A DNA stretch of 43,947 nt from an uncultured Myxococcales bacterium (GTDB lineage Bacteria; Myxococcota_A; UBA9042). The stretch lies in assembly GCA_903919145.1 (NCBI GenBank), contig CAIXGW010000061.1:1-43947 (forward strand). Direction: 5' to 3'. Positions 17,314 through 25,946 of this stretch are shown here, in pieces; positions within the stretch are counted from its first letter, which is position 1, and the number at the start of each line of letters is the position of its first letter. Below the pieces are notes generated by a model. It ran no database searches and was not told the DNA's origin. It saw only the letters and a program-made list of their open reading frames with translations. A program made the position numbers and the translations under genes.

Positions 17314-18762
17314 TCAGCCGCCTACGGGCACGGTTGGGATAATGAACAGGGCGGTCTTGGTCTGGGGCTTGCCCTGGCTGTCGCTGACCTGGGCGGCAAA
17401 GAAGAAGCCCTTGAGCGTCAGCTGGCTCAGCGGCACCTTGAGCTCAAAGACCAGGCTGGCATCGGTCACGCTGCCGCTCAGCGTGCCGTCCGCCGCCAGC
17501 TTGAGACCTTGGGGGATGCCAGACTTGGGCAGAAAGCTCTTGACCGCCCCGGGAAGCGCGGTCTCCTGCCACAGGTACGGCTTTTTGCCGCCCTTGGCCT
17601 CCAGCTTGGCGCTGTAGGGCACTGGCACTTTGTCTACCACGATGATGAGCGGCAGGACGATAATCTTGGTGATCAACAGGTTCAGCTCTTGGCCGCCGAC
17701 GATCTCCAGTGGGGCCAGCTTGATGGGCAGGTCCAAAGACTTGGTGGCCGTCAGGGGAGCCGGGCTGTTGTCAAAGACCTTGACCTCAAACGTGGCGGTG
17801 GCATCGGTGGTGGGCGTGCCGGCGATGACGCCTTCGCTGCTCAGACTGAGTCCCGCAGGCAGCTTGCCACTGACGATCCCCCAAAAATACGGTGGGCTGC
17901 CGCCCTGAGCCGTCAGCTCTTGCTTGTAGGCCTCGCCTTCCGTAGCCGTCTTGAGCGGCGACGTCGAGGTGATGACCAGCCCGCCGTCTTTGACTTCCAG
18001 CAGCAGGATCTGCTCTTTTTCTGCCTTTTCGGCGTCTTGTACCTGTACCGCAAAGCTGAACGAGCCTGTGGCCGACGCCGTGCCGCTCAGCCCACCGTCT
18101 TCGGCCAGCAGCAGGCCAGAGGGCAGCGCGCCTTGGCTCAGCTTCCACTGGTAGGGCTTGACGCCGCCTTGAGCTTGCAGGGCCGCTGCATAGGGCTTGG
18201 CAACCAGGGCCGGCGGCAGACTCTTGGTGGCGATGCTGAGCGGCTCTGTCTTGCATTGACCGTTCTGGCAGCTCTTGCCGCTGGCGCACGGCTGGTCGGC
18301 GGTGCACTGCACGCATGCGCCTTCGCTGCAATAGAGGTCCTTGGCGCACGGCGCCGCCACAAAGCCCTTGCCCTGGTCGTCGCAGATCCAGCGCTCGGCG
18401 CCGTTGCAGCCGGCAAACTTGGGCGGGCAGCCGCTGGTGACCGCGGCGTCTGAAACGCTGCCGTCAAAACTGCTGGGCACATCGACCGCCAGCTGGGCAT
18501 CGGCGCCGGTCACACTGTCTTCTGAGCACGCCGCCAGCCCCAGGGCCAAGCTCAGCGCCCCGACCACAAGCCAGCGATCGAATGATGGCCGCGGCGCCGC
18601 GGTCTCTTTGCCGGGCAGGGTTTGGCGAGCCGCCTGACCTTGCCAAGGCAGCCAACCAGCAGTTCTGGCTGATGCTCCCACGGCATGGGCAAGGCGGTGC
18701 AGGCTGGGCCGCCCCCAGCAGGTCAAGGCGGAATCCTGAGATGCGAGACAGCGGTAGACCAT
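17314..18762 (-). CDS. lipoprotein with Cys-rich segment and putative Ig-like (He_PIG) domains
   Basis: The mature part starts after a clear lipobox LAAC, followed by Ser-Glu-Asp. A Cys-rich stretch (CPPKFAGCNGAERWICDD ... CTADQPC ... CQNGQC) comes next, then three repeats with the He_PIG pattern 'GG..PY.W....LP.GL.L...G.L.GT'. Such modules are usual in secreted adhesins and structural surface proteins; no catalytic motif is seen. The start is uncertain: the frame is open to ATG 18762, which would put more than 60 residues before the signal sequence, and no ATG or well-placed ribosome binding site lies closer to it. An alternative GTG lies in the leader. The downstream gene is the small PGPGW-like protein. 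Confidence 0.7.
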   Translation of the reverse strand: MVYRCLASQDSALTCWGRPSLHRLAHAVGASARTAGWLPWQGQAARQTLPGKETAAPRPSFDRWLVVGALSLALGLAACSEDSVTGADAQLAVDVPSSFDGSVSDAAVTSGCPPKFAGCNGAERWICDDQGKGFVAAPCAKDLYCSEGACVQCTADQPCASGKSCQNGQCKTEPLSIATKSLPPALVAKPYAAALQAQGGVKPYQWKLSQGALPSGLLLAEDGGLSGTASATGSFSFAVQVQDAEKAEKEQILLLEVKDGGLVITSTSPLKTATEGEAYKQELTAQGGSPPYFWGIVSGKLPAGLSLSSEGVIAGTPTTDATATFEVKVFDNSPAPLTATKSLDLPIKLAPLEIVGGQELNLLITKIIVLPLIIVVDKVPVPYSAKLEAKGGKKPYLWQETALPGAVKSFLPKSGIPQGLKLAADGTLSGSVTDASLVFELKVPLSQLTLKGFFFAAQVSDSQGKPQTKTALFIIPTVPVGG

Positions 18763-18916
18763 GCAGCTAACTTGGGCGCCACCGGGCGCGGCTGCACCTT
18801 AGGACAGCCTGCGGCGCTTGTCGATTGGTTTTGCAGCGGCGGACCGGTCAGCCCCGCTGGGCTTGCACCAGGAAGACGGGTCGCAAGCCCTCTGGCCAAT
18901 TGCCGCCAGCACCTGC

Positions 18917-18949
18917 GAACAAGGTTCGGGTAGGTTCCGGACCTTGTTC
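18917..18949. repeat. strong 13-bp hairpin
   Basis: GAACAAGGTTCGG (18917-18929) pairs with CCGGACCTTGTTC (18937-18949) around a 7-base loop, with one G-T pair. It lies in the 238-base gap between two minus-strand genes and is followed on neither strand by a U-tract. Its outer arms share the heptamer GAACAAG/CTTGTTC with the second hairpin 22 bases away. The rest of the gap 18763-19000 shows no gene. Confidence 0.6.
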
Positions 18950-18971
18950 ACAGGCAGCGCTGGACCGTCAA

Positions 18972-18994
18972 GAACAAGAAGTTGTTGCTTGTTC
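18972..18994 (-). terminator. hairpin just past the mini cytochrome gene
   Basis: GAACAAG (18972-18978) and CTTGTTC (18988-18994) form a 7-bp stem with a 9-base loop only six bases past the stop codon of the mini cytochrome gene. On the minus strand only two Ts follow the stem, so it is a weak intrinsic terminator or an mRNA 3'-end stabiliser. Confidence 0.4.
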
Positions 18995-19000
18995 GATCGC

Positions 19001-19507
19001 TCAGTTGCACTTGGCGCCGGTGGTCACCCAGGCGGCAATGGCGGCTGCCTCTTCGGCGGTCAGCGCTGGCGAGCCCTTGGGAGGCATCGAGCCGCCACTG
19101 ATGTTGGCCTGAATCTTGGTGGCCAGGGCAGCGGCGGTGGCGCAGTCTTTGCCGTCGAACTTGGGCTTGGGCATGGAGGCGTGGCAGGTGCCGCACTTGG
19201 CAGCCAGCGCCGCTCCAGCTGGGGCGAAGGCGCCGGTCACCACGGCGGTGTCGCTCGCAGCGGTATCGGTCGCCGCGGTGTCGGTGGCGGCGGTGTCGGT
19301 CGCGGCGGTGTCAGTCGCGGCGGTGTCAGTCGCGGCAGTGTCAGCAGCAGTCGTGTCCGTCGCCGCGGTGTCGGTTGCAGTGGTGTCTGAACCTGCGGCG
19401 TCGGCTCCACTGGCGCTATCGGTAGCGGCTGCGGGGGTGCTGGACTCTGCTTCGCAAGCGGCCACGGCAAAGGTCAGGGCAAGAATGGCGAGAAAACGGA
19501 TGCGCAT
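19001..19507 (-). CDS. mini cytochrome c lipoprotein on a TDTAA-repeat stalk
   Basis: A 168-residue lipoprotein. The start ATG 19507 gives MRIRF plus a hydrophobic core ending VAAC (Cys18). Residues ~40-90 are a low-complexity stalk built of repeated Thr-Asp-Thr-Ala-Ala. A small c-type cytochrome domain follows, with CGTCH at 105-109 and a likely axial Met141 in GGSMPPKGSP, then a final helix (LTAEEAAAIAAWV). The arrangement looks like a single haem held away from the outer membrane on a flexible arm, which would suit electron transfer between envelope proteins. GGAG lies about ten bases before the ATG. No oxidoreductase is immediately next to it, but a PQQ/dihaem lipoprotein lies 3 kb upstream on the same strand. 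Confidence 0.88.
   Translation of the reverse strand: MRIRFLAILALTFAVAACEAESSTPAAATDSASGADAAGSDTTATDTAATDTTAADTAATDTAATDTAATDTAATDTAATDTAASDTAVVTGAFAPAGAALAAKCGTCHASMPKPKFDGKDCATAAALATKIQANISGGSMPPKGSPALTAEEAAAIAAWVTTGAKCN
19244..19390. repeat. 15-bp in-frame tandem repeat encoding Thr-Asp-Thr-Ala-Ala
   Basis: About nine imperfect 15-bp units (plus-strand form close to GTGTCGGTCGCGGCG) inside the mini cytochrome gene. Unit boundaries keep the reading frame, so copy-number change would lengthen or shorten the stalk without frameshift. Third-position differences between units indicate some age rather than a fresh expansion. Confidence 0.8.
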
Positions 19508-19726
19508 CAGCTGGGTGCTCCTAGAAGTGTAAAGGGCCGCCAACAGCGGCGGCAGGGGAGGTTATGCTTGGCAAGGGCCCCTTGGAAGGGCCAGCAAAGC
19601 AGTATACGCAAACCGCGGAACAATGTCGTTCGCCCAAGGGGACAGTCTGTTTCCCCACACGCGACGATAGAGACAGATCGCCCCTTCGGCGACGGACGGT
19701 AGGCTCAAGCGCTCTTCGCAATTGGG

Positions 19727-20587
19727 CTATGGCTCGATCTCGGTGATGGTGCTGCTGGGCGGTCGGGTCCGCCCCACCGCCAGCGGCGCCAGGTCGGCGC
19801 TTAGCCGCATGTTGGCGCTGACTTTCCAGGGTGACCAGTCGAAATTCAGGCTGCGCGCGCGAGAAAGCGTCCAGATCGAGCCGAGCCGCAGAGCGCCACC
19901 CACCCCCAGGTCTTGGGTGCCGGTGGCCTTGACCACCAGTGGCGGGCCGTCGGGGCTTTCGCCTGGCAGAGCCGCGGCTTCAATGGTGGCCGTGGCGGTG
20001 CAGACCCGCATGTCGGCGTCGCCCAGGTTCATATACAAGCCCGCGGCGCGCAGGCGGTCGCCCTGGCGCCCCAGCAGCGGCTGCTGGAGCTGCAGGCAAA
20101 CTTTCTTCAGGTTGGGCCAGTCCGGCAGCTCGCCGTGGTCCTCGACCATCAGCTTGACCTGGCCAGGCACATGGACCGAAAAGTTGCGGCGCTGCGGCGA
20201 CATCTGCAGAGGCTCGCGGCGCGGCGCCATGCCAAACAACCGGCCGCCCAGGCGCAGCAGCAAGCGCGGCTCGGTCCACCACGCCACCGTGTAGGAATAG
20301 GGGCCGCCAAAGCGCGCTCCCTCGGCGCGGACGCCCAGCACCGACAGCACCAGCGCCGAAAACTGGGTCCGAAACAGCGGAACGTGCGACAACCCCACGG
20401 GGGCACCGCCGATGAAGTACAGCGCCACCGGGTGGGTTCCCTCTGGAGCGACGCCCGGAAAGCCCAGCGTCACGCCAGGGGGCAGCCATGCCGCCACCCG
20501 GGCCGCATCGACGTGCATCACCAGCACGGTAGCGTGAAACACGCCGTGCAGATGAATAAACCCTGGATCTCGCTTGACCTTTGCCAT
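19727..20587 (-). CDS. acetoacetate-decarboxylase-like protein
   Basis: A 286-residue soluble protein with the look of the acetoacetate decarboxylase superfamily: after an N-terminal strand, HATVLVMHVDAARVAAWLPP (the 'helix plus LP.G' element), HPVALYFIGG, GPYSYTVAWW and later a long beta-rich C-terminal half. Members include true decarboxylases with a catalytic Lys and many enoyl-reductase or unknown relatives; I cannot place the catalytic Lys with confidence. The chosen ATG at 20587 lacks a strong ribosome binding site, but an earlier ATG at 20698 would overlap the NamZ-like gene and encode a poor leader. It follows the NamZ-like gene by 82 bases, and may share its transcript. The 219 bases between 19508 and 19726 hold no gene that I can support. 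Confidence 0.6.
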   Translation of the reverse strand: MAKVKRDPGFIHLHGVFHATVLVMHVDAARVAAWLPPGVTLGFPGVAPEGTHPVALYFIGGAPVGLSHVPLFRTQFSALVLSVLGVRAEGARFGGPYSYTVAWWTEPRLLLRLGGRLFGMAPRREPLQMSPQRRNFSVHVPGQVKLMVEDHGELPDWPNLKKVCLQLQQPLLGRQGDRLRAAGLYMNLGDADMRVCTATATIEAAALPGESPDGPPLVVKATGTQDLGVGGALRLGSIWTLSRARSLNFDWSPWKVSANMRLSADLAPLAVGRTRPPSSTITEIEP

Positions 20588-20669
20588 CAGCTGTGGACTG
20601 CGCTCCCGACTTCGACCCGGCGCCCGGTTCGAGGAGTTGGCCGTTGTAGAGGGCCCCGGCTCGAGGCGG

Positions 20670-21959
20670 TTAGTTTGGATAAAGCAGATGCTTGGCACGG
20701 ACTTTGGCGAAGTCAGCCAGCTCGCCCTGCCAGCTGGCCTCGATCTCTTGCCAGGTCCTGCCGGCGCGCACCATCTCTAGCACTTTGTCATTGCCCCAGA
20801 TCCGCCCAAAGCGGCTGTTGCTGTCGATCTTCAGCAGCGCCCCAAACTCGCGCTGCAGCGTGGTCAGTATGATCAGCGCAGTCCGCAGCGGCCGCAAGCC
20901 CCTGGGCGAGCCAAGATGCAGCTGCACGCCGTGCACCACCTTGCCGTCGTATTGGCCGTGCCACGGCAGCCACGTCATCGACCGGAAGCGCACCTGCTGC
21001 AGGCCTTCTACGCCTTTGATGGTGTCATTGAGCGATCGGGCCAGCCGATCGCCATCCAGCCAGGGCGCGCCGATCAGCTCAAACGGCATGGCGTTGCCGC
21101 CGCCTTCATTGCAGTTGGGGCCCGAGCCGCACACCATGCCCGTGGCGACATACAGGTGTGCATTCAGCGGTTTTGGAATGCCCGGCGAGGTGGGCACCCA
21201 CACTAGGCCGGTGTCTTCCCACTGCATGGAGCGCCGCCAGCCCTTCATCTGCACCACTTCGAGCTTGGCGCCGATGCCGAGCTCGGCGTTGTAGAAGCGC
21301 GCCACCTCGCCCACCGTCATGCCATGGGTCACCGGAAAGGGCCCCCAGCCAATCAGGCTTTTGTACTTGGGCAGCCGCACGGCGCCCTCTATCATCTCGC
21401 CGCCCAGGGGATTGGGCCGGTCCAGCACCACCACCGTCACGCCGGCCTTCTTGCAGGCCCACAGCACCTTGCCCAGGGTCGACACGTAGGTATAGGTCCG
21501 CGAGCCGATGTCCTGCAGGTCAAACACCAGCACATCGATGCGCGCCAGACTTTCTTCGCTGGGGGCAGAGCGCTTGCCAAACAGCCCTTCCAGTGGCACC
21601 CCGCTGCGACCGTCCACGCCCTTTTGATTGCTGGTGCCGTTGGCGGTCGCGGCGGCCAGGCCGTGCTCTGGTGCGTACAGCTGCGCCAGCTTGACCTTGG
21701 GGTGGGCGCGCAAGAGGTCCAGCGTGGTGGTCAGCTCGCGGTTGACGGCGGCAGGATTGGTCAGCAGCCCCACGCGCTTGTTGGCAAGCAGGTCGATGCG
21801 ATCGCTCAGCAGAACCTCAACGCCCAAGCTGACCTGCTGGCCCTGAGCCGGCGCAGCCACCAAGCCCGTAGCCGCCAGCAGCAGCGCAGTCAGGGCGACG
21901 CTGGCCAAGCTGGCTTTGGGCAGGGCAGGGGGGCGGGGCGCCGGGGTCAAACGCGTCAT
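20670..21959 (-). CDS. namZ: exported exo-beta-N-acetylmuramidase, NamZ/DUF1343 (GH171) family
   Basis: A 429-residue protein of the DUF1343 family, whose characterised Bacillus member NamZ (YbbC) removes terminal MurNAc from peptidoglycan fragments. Signature pieces: GVEVLLSDRIDLLANKRVGL near 46-65, the Pro-Glu-His-Gly motif (YAPEHGLAA), GVDGRSGVPLEGLFGKR, VFDLQDIGSRTYTYVSTLG, and VVLDRPNPLGG. A signal peptide runs to about residue 40 (AQG/QQ). Its ATG overlaps the greB stop codon (ATGA), so translation is coupled. Export implies use on murein turnover products or on the walls of other bacteria. Confidence 0.92.
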   Translation of the reverse strand: MTRLTPAPRPPALPKASLASVALTALLLAATGLVAAPAQGQQVSLGVEVLLSDRIDLLANKRVGLLTNPAAVNRELTTTLDLLRAHPKVKLAQLYAPEHGLAAATANGTSNQKGVDGRSGVPLEGLFGKRSAPSEESLARIDVLVFDLQDIGSRTYTYVSTLGKVLWACKKAGVTVVVLDRPNPLGGEMIEGAVRLPKYKSLIGWGPFPVTHGMTVGEVARFYNAELGIGAKLEVVQMKGWRRSMQWEDTGLVWVPTSPGIPKPLNAHLYVATGMVCGSGPNCNEGGGNAMPFELIGAPWLDGDRLARSLNDTIKGVEGLQQVRFRSMTWLPWHGQYDGKVVHGVQLHLGSPRGLRPLRTALIILTTLQREFGALLKIDSNSRFGRIWGNDKVLEMVRAGRTWQEIEASWQGELADFAKVRAKHLLYPN

Positions 21960-22483
21960 GGGTATTCGATCTCCAAAATGCAGTAACTTCGCACACCTGC
22001 TGGGGTCCTGACGTTCACTTCCTCTTGCACGCCCTTGCCCAGCAGCGCGGCGCCAATGGGGCTGCGATAGCTGATGCGCCCGGCAGCCGCCTCGACCTCG
22101 TCCTCTCCCACCAGCGTCCAGCGCCGCTGCTCGCCGCTTTCGCTCTCGGCTACCACGGTGGCGCCAAAGAAGACCCTGTCGCGGCGGGTGGTTTGGGCGG
22201 GGTCAATGACCTGGGCCTTGTCCAGGCGGCCATCCAGAAACCGCACACGGCTGTCGATCTCGCGCAGGCGCTTCTTGCCGTAGATGTACTCGGCGTTCTC
22301 TGATCGGTCGCCCATCGCCGCCGCTTCGGCCACTTCGTGCACCACCCGCGGTCTCTCTACCCTGCGCAGCTGATCGCGCTCGGCAAACAGCCTGGAATGG
22401 CACTGCGGGGTCATGTAGTTGGGCCCGGCAGGCAGCGGCTTGGCGTCCTCGTCTTCTTCCAGCTGCAGCAGAGGGTCCGTCAT
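21956..22483 (-). CDS. greB: transcription elongation factor GreB/GreA family
   Basis: A 175-residue Gre factor, which enters the RNA polymerase secondary channel and stimulates cleavage of backtracked RNA. The coiled-coil tip carries GDRSENAEY (58-66), including the Asp59 and Glu62 expected to coordinate the catalytic metal. YIYGKKRLREIDSRVRFL immediately after is more GreB-like than GreA-like. The C-terminal FKBP-like half contains FFGATVVAE and ISYRSPIGAALLGK. A short acidic leader precedes the coiled coil. The last bases overlap the start of the NamZ-like gene, an odd pairing for a transcription factor. A 7-bp GC-rich hairpin (22558-22586) lies upstream of greB without a U-tract. Confidence 0.93.
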   Translation of the reverse strand: MTDPLLQLEEDEDAKPLPAGPNYMTPQCHSRLFAERDQLRRVERPRVVHEVAEAAAMGDRSENAEYIYGKKRLREIDSRVRFLDGRLDKAQVIDPAQTTRRDRVFFGATVVAESESGEQRRWTLVGEDEVEAAAGRISYRSPIGAALLGKGVQEEVNVRTPAGVRSYCILEIEYP

Positions 22484-22597
22484 GCTTGGCCATTGCGCAG
22501 GGCGGCGCTGCGGCAGAATCGACCAAGATCGGCCATTTGTCGAGAGGGATCTGCCCTGGCTGCGGGCCCCATGGCCGAGCGCAGCCAGCCCAACAGG

Positions 22598-25201
22598 CTA
22601 CTTGGGGCAAGCACTCAGGCCAGCGATCCAGTTCTTGATGAGCAGGTAGCCGGCCGCATGGGGCAGGTTGACGCCGACCGGCGGCATGAGCCAAGCCGTA
22701 CCAGCGCCCGCCGCCATCCGCAGCATCAGAGCCGATTTGTCTGGCGCGCCGGGGGCAATCACCTGGGCTCCTGGCACGCCGACCTCGCCATTTTGCACCG
22801 GCAGACCGCACGCGTTCATTTTGGCCAGGGCCACGTCAAAACGCAGGTCCAGCGAGGTGGGGGCACCGCCGCCGGGCCGATGGCAGTGAGAGCAGTTGGC
22901 GTGCAGATAGGCTCGCGCCGGCTTTTCAAAATCGCCTTGCAGGCCATTGCCTTGGTCGACCAGCGCCAGGTCGGGCAGCGCCATCGTGTCTTTGCCAGCA
23001 GGGGCTCCCGACAGCATGCCCATTTTGGCCCACAGTTCCAGCTGGTTGGCTCCGCCAAGCGCCGGGCTGCTCCGATTGAGCTGCGCCGTCTGCGGGCCCA
23101 GGGCCTGGTCCTGCTGGGTCGGCCCCTTGTGGCAAGCAAAGCACTGGCCCATCGACGGCACCCCCCACACCTGCGTCTCCGCTTTGCCGCCCTTGGTGAT
23201 GGCGTAGGAAAACTGCCCGCCGCCCAGCAGCAGCTCGGCGTCGGTGCCCGCCGAGTTCCAGCGGTAGGTGTAGGCACTCCAGCCCACGGCCTCTCTGCGC
23301 AAAAACCGCGTCTCCACAGGCTTTTTGGCATCACCCAGAGCAAAGTGCTTGATAAGCAAAGTTCCCTTTGGAAAATTCCAGGTTTGCAGCGGGTCGGTCG
23401 GCACGCTGATCGGCCCAGCGGAGCTGGTCGTCACGGTGGCACCAGCCGGAAGTACCAGCCAGCGCTGCTTGAACGCACCATCGCTCCACAGCGGCGCATT
23501 GAGGTCGTAAGGCACTACGCCGGGCGCGGCCTTCAGCTGCGGCGTCAGCTCAAAGCACCCGGTCTCCGAAAGCTTTTGCGGCAACTTGGCGCCTGCGGGC
23601 GGCACAACGGCAAGCTCTACCACCTTCCAGAAAGCCATGGGGTACAGCTGGACCACATAGAGCTCGCCGTCGCGGTCTTCTCCAAAGCTCACAGGGGCAT
23701 AGCTGGTGTCGAGCAGCGTCTTGACCTGGTACTCGCCCCCTTGCGGCGACACCGACCAGAACTTGCCGGTGGCGTAGTCTGCCGTCACATAGCTGCCAAA
23801 CAGGCCTTTGTTCTGCGAGCCGCGGTAGACGTAGCCGCCCGTTATCGAGTTGGCCTCGCCGTGGGGCCACTCGGCCACCGGCAGCGTCAGTCCGGTCTGG
23901 TTGCAGTTGACGGCAGGGTTGAAGCAATGCTTGCCCTCCATGGTGTTCCACCCGTAGTTCTTGCCTTTTTCGATGATATCGACTTCTTCCCACTTGTTCT
24001 GGCCGACGTCGGCCGCCCACACCTGGCCCGTCAGCCGGTCCATCGACATCCGCCACGGGTTGCGCATGCCCATCGCCCAGATCTCGGGCGCAAAGCCTGG
24101 GCTGGCGACAAACGGGTTGTCCTTGGGCACGGCATAGGCCTTGCCGGGATCCTGGTGATCGACGTCGATGCGCAGGACCTTGCCCAGCAGGTTTTTGGGG
24201 TCCTGGCCAGCTCCCAGGGGGTCATTGGCGGAGCCGCCGTCTCCCATGCCGATGAGCAGCATCCCGGTCTGATCAAAAAGGATCTGTCCGCCGTTGTGGT
24301 TGCTGTACGGCTGCACAATGGTCAGCAGCACCTTCTCTGAGGCTGGATTGATCAGTTCGGCGTCGTCTTGCAGCGTGGTAAACTCGCTGATCACGGTAGA
24401 AAACTTGCCTACGCTGGTGTAGTTCACGTACAGCTTGCGGTTCTTGCCGAATTGCGGGTGAAAGGCAATCGACAGCAGCCCGCCCTCGCCCGCGGTAGAG
24501 ACCTTGCTCTTGAGGTCCAGCAGCAGCTTGGTCTTGCCCACGTCTTTTTGGTTGTCAAACAGGTGGATTTCGCCATAGCGCGTCAGCACCACCAGCCGGT
24601 CGGTACCATCGGCAAAGGGCGTCAAGTAGATAGGCTGCGAAATTGGCAGCTTGGTGAACCACGGCTGCAGCTCAATGGCCGAGGCCTTGGGCAGTTCACC
24701 CTCCAGCTTGCAAGGGGAATTGCCGATGCCGGCCGCCATCGCTGTGCACTGATTGGCCCCGCCGACGCAGCTGCCGGCTTTGCAGCCATCCGCCGTGGTG
24801 CACGGATCGCCATCGTCGCAGCCTGCGCCATCGGCCGCCGGCAGCAGCTGGCAAGCCCCGGCCATGCAGGTCGCCTTGACGCACGGGTTGGCTGACTGGC
24901 AGGAGGCTGGCGAGCAGGGCAGTGCGTCCGCAGCGCCGTCCGCGGTCGCGGCGTCCGCTGAGGGCAGGGCATCCGCAGGCGGCGCCGCCGTGTCGCCGCT
25001 GTCGGCTGGGTAGACGTCCGTGGCGCTGTCGGCTGCGTCGGCCGTGGTGTTGGTGTCTGCCGACGGCGAATCCCCTGCGCCATCCGCAGCTGCATTGGCC
25101 ACTGCCGCGGGGCCCGGTGAGGTCGAAGAGCAGCCGCCCACAACGGTAGCCACCACAGCAGCTGCCGCGGCAACTCTCCGCAGAACTGAATTTTGCTTCA
25201 T
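22598..25201 (-). CDS. lipoprotein fusing a PQQ-type glucose/sorbosone dehydrogenase propeller to a dihaem cytochrome domain
   Basis: An 867-residue lipoprotein (lipobox VGGC, Cys24) with an Ala/Asp/Thr-rich stalk and a Cys-rich segment containing GCDDGDPCTTADGC. A six-bladed propeller of the soluble glucose dehydrogenase/sorbosone dehydrogenase type follows: LSIAFHPQFG, YSNHNGGQILFD, GMGDGGSANDPLG, LGKVLRIDV, AMGMRNPWRMS, ADVGQNKWEEVDII. The C-terminal region carries two haem motifs, CFACH (687-691) and CSHCH (770-774), and a possible axial Met in WLMPPVGVN. It likely oxidises a sugar or alcohol outside the cell and passes electrons directly to its own haems. ATG 25201 is chosen because it begins the signal peptide (MKQNSVLRR). 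Confidence 0.88.
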   Translation of the reverse strand: MKQNSVLRRVAAAAAVVATVVGGCSSTSPGPAAVANAAADGAGDSPSADTNTTADAADSATDVYPADSGDTAAPPADALPSADAATADGAADALPCSPASCQSANPCVKATCMAGACQLLPAADGAGCDDGDPCTTADGCKAGSCVGGANQCTAMAAGIGNSPCKLEGELPKASAIELQPWFTKLPISQPIYLTPFADGTDRLVVLTRYGEIHLFDNQKDVGKTKLLLDLKSKVSTAGEGGLLSIAFHPQFGKNRKLYVNYTSVGKFSTVISEFTTLQDDAELINPASEKVLLTIVQPYSNHNGGQILFDQTGMLLIGMGDGGSANDPLGAGQDPKNLLGKVLRIDVDHQDPGKAYAVPKDNPFVASPGFAPEIWAMGMRNPWRMSMDRLTGQVWAADVGQNKWEEVDIIEKGKNYGWNTMEGKHCFNPAVNCNQTGLTLPVAEWPHGEANSITGGYVYRGSQNKGLFGSYVTADYATGKFWSVSPQGGEYQVKTLLDTSYAPVSFGEDRDGELYVVQLYPMAFWKVVELAVVPPAGAKLPQKLSETGCFELTPQLKAAPGVVPYDLNAPLWSDGAFKQRWLVLPAGATVTTSSAGPISVPTDPLQTWNFPKGTLLIKHFALGDAKKPVETRFLRREAVGWSAYTYRWNSAGTDAELLLGGGQFSYAITKGGKAETQVWGVPSMGQCFACHKGPTQQDQALGPQTAQLNRSSPALGGANQLELWAKMGMLSGAPAGKDTMALPDLALVDQGNGLQGDFEKPARAYLHANCSHCHRPGGGAPTSLDLRFDVALAKMNACGLPVQNGEVGVPGAQVIAPGAPDKSALMLRMAAGAGTAWLMPPVGVNLPHAAGYLLIKNWIAGLSACPK

Positions 25202-25288
25202 CTCATCGCCCCCAAGCTGCGGCAGGTCGGCTTGACGCACCTGGATCCACATGCGCCCAGCCCAGCCGTTGATCATCGTAGGGGTGTC

Positions 25289-25945
25289 TCAGTACTCGTC
25301 AACCGCAGGCGCGCCTTCTTTTGAGCGGATGAGGGCTTTGAAGAGCTGCTCTTGAATCTTGCGGTTGATCCGCGGCCAGGCAATCATGACTTTGGCGTAC
25401 TGGCTGGGCGTCAGAGCCTTGCGCATCGCTGCCGCTCGCTCGTCATCCACCTGCTGTAGCTTGTTGCGCTGGGCGCTGACTTCGTCCACCAGCTTGTTGA
25501 TGGCACCGTCATCGGCTTTGGGCAGCTTGAGCAGGGCTTCCAGTTCGTGGCGCAGCCGGCGCATCTCTTGGCGAGCGGCCAGGGTGCGATCTTCAAAACC
25601 TGCGGCAATGTCTACAATTTTAGTGACAGCGTCGGCGTCCGGCTTGAGCACTTCCGCCAGCGCGCTGGTGCGCAGGGCCCGCACTCTGGTCAGCAGGTTG
25701 GCGCGCGCCTGCTCGCGGGCTTTGGGGTCCTGGACTTTGGGGGCGGGCTTGACCGGCTTGACCGGCGGTGGCCCGGGGCGCGCCGGGTCGGGCTTGGCTG
25801 GGCCCGGCTGCGGTCGCGGCGACGGCAAAGGCGCCATGTCGGCAAAGGCCACGCTGGCCAGGCCAGCCGTCAGAGCCAGCGCCAGCACCGCAGCTCCCAG
25901 CCTGGGCCAGCTCTGAAGCCTGTTCTTCCGGTTCGATGCGCTCAT
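25289..25945 (-). CDS. periplasmic CpxP/Spy-like (LTxxQ) protein of the ECF module
   Basis: A 218-residue exported protein. The signal peptide ends around SVAFA/DM (residue ~36), followed by a Pro-rich linker (SPRPQPGPAKPDP...PPPVKPVKP) and a helical region with heptad-like charge patterns. LTPSQYAKVMI near the C-terminus matches the LTxxQ element of CpxP/Spy/ZraP/CnrX-type periplasmic sensors and chaperones. The ATG at 25945 is one base after the anti-sigma stop, with AAGGAG at good distance. By analogy with CnrYXH it may be the periplasmic sensor that controls the sigma/anti-sigma pair; the ligand cannot be predicted, as no His/Cys metal cluster is evident. Confidence 0.75.
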   Translation of the reverse strand: MSASNRKNRLQSWPRLGAAVLALALTAGLASVAFADMAPLPSPRPQPGPAKPDPARPGPPPVKPVKPAPKVQDPKAREQARANLLTRVRALRTSALAEVLKPDADAVTKIVDIAAGFEDRTLAARQEMRRLRHELEALLKLPKADDGAINKLVDEVSAQRNKLQQVDDERAAAMRKALTPSQYAKVMIAWPRINRKIQEQLFKALIRSKEGAPAVDEY

Positions 25946-25946
25946 G

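Noticed and set aside
19244-19390. CRISPR-like array
   Set aside because: The 15-bp units are contiguous without spacers and are in frame inside a gene.
22337-24340. A 667-codon plus-strand open frame opposite the propeller/dihaem lipoprotein
   Set aside because: The minus-strand protein has a lipobox, propeller motifs and haem motifs; the plus-strand frame has no recognisable domain.
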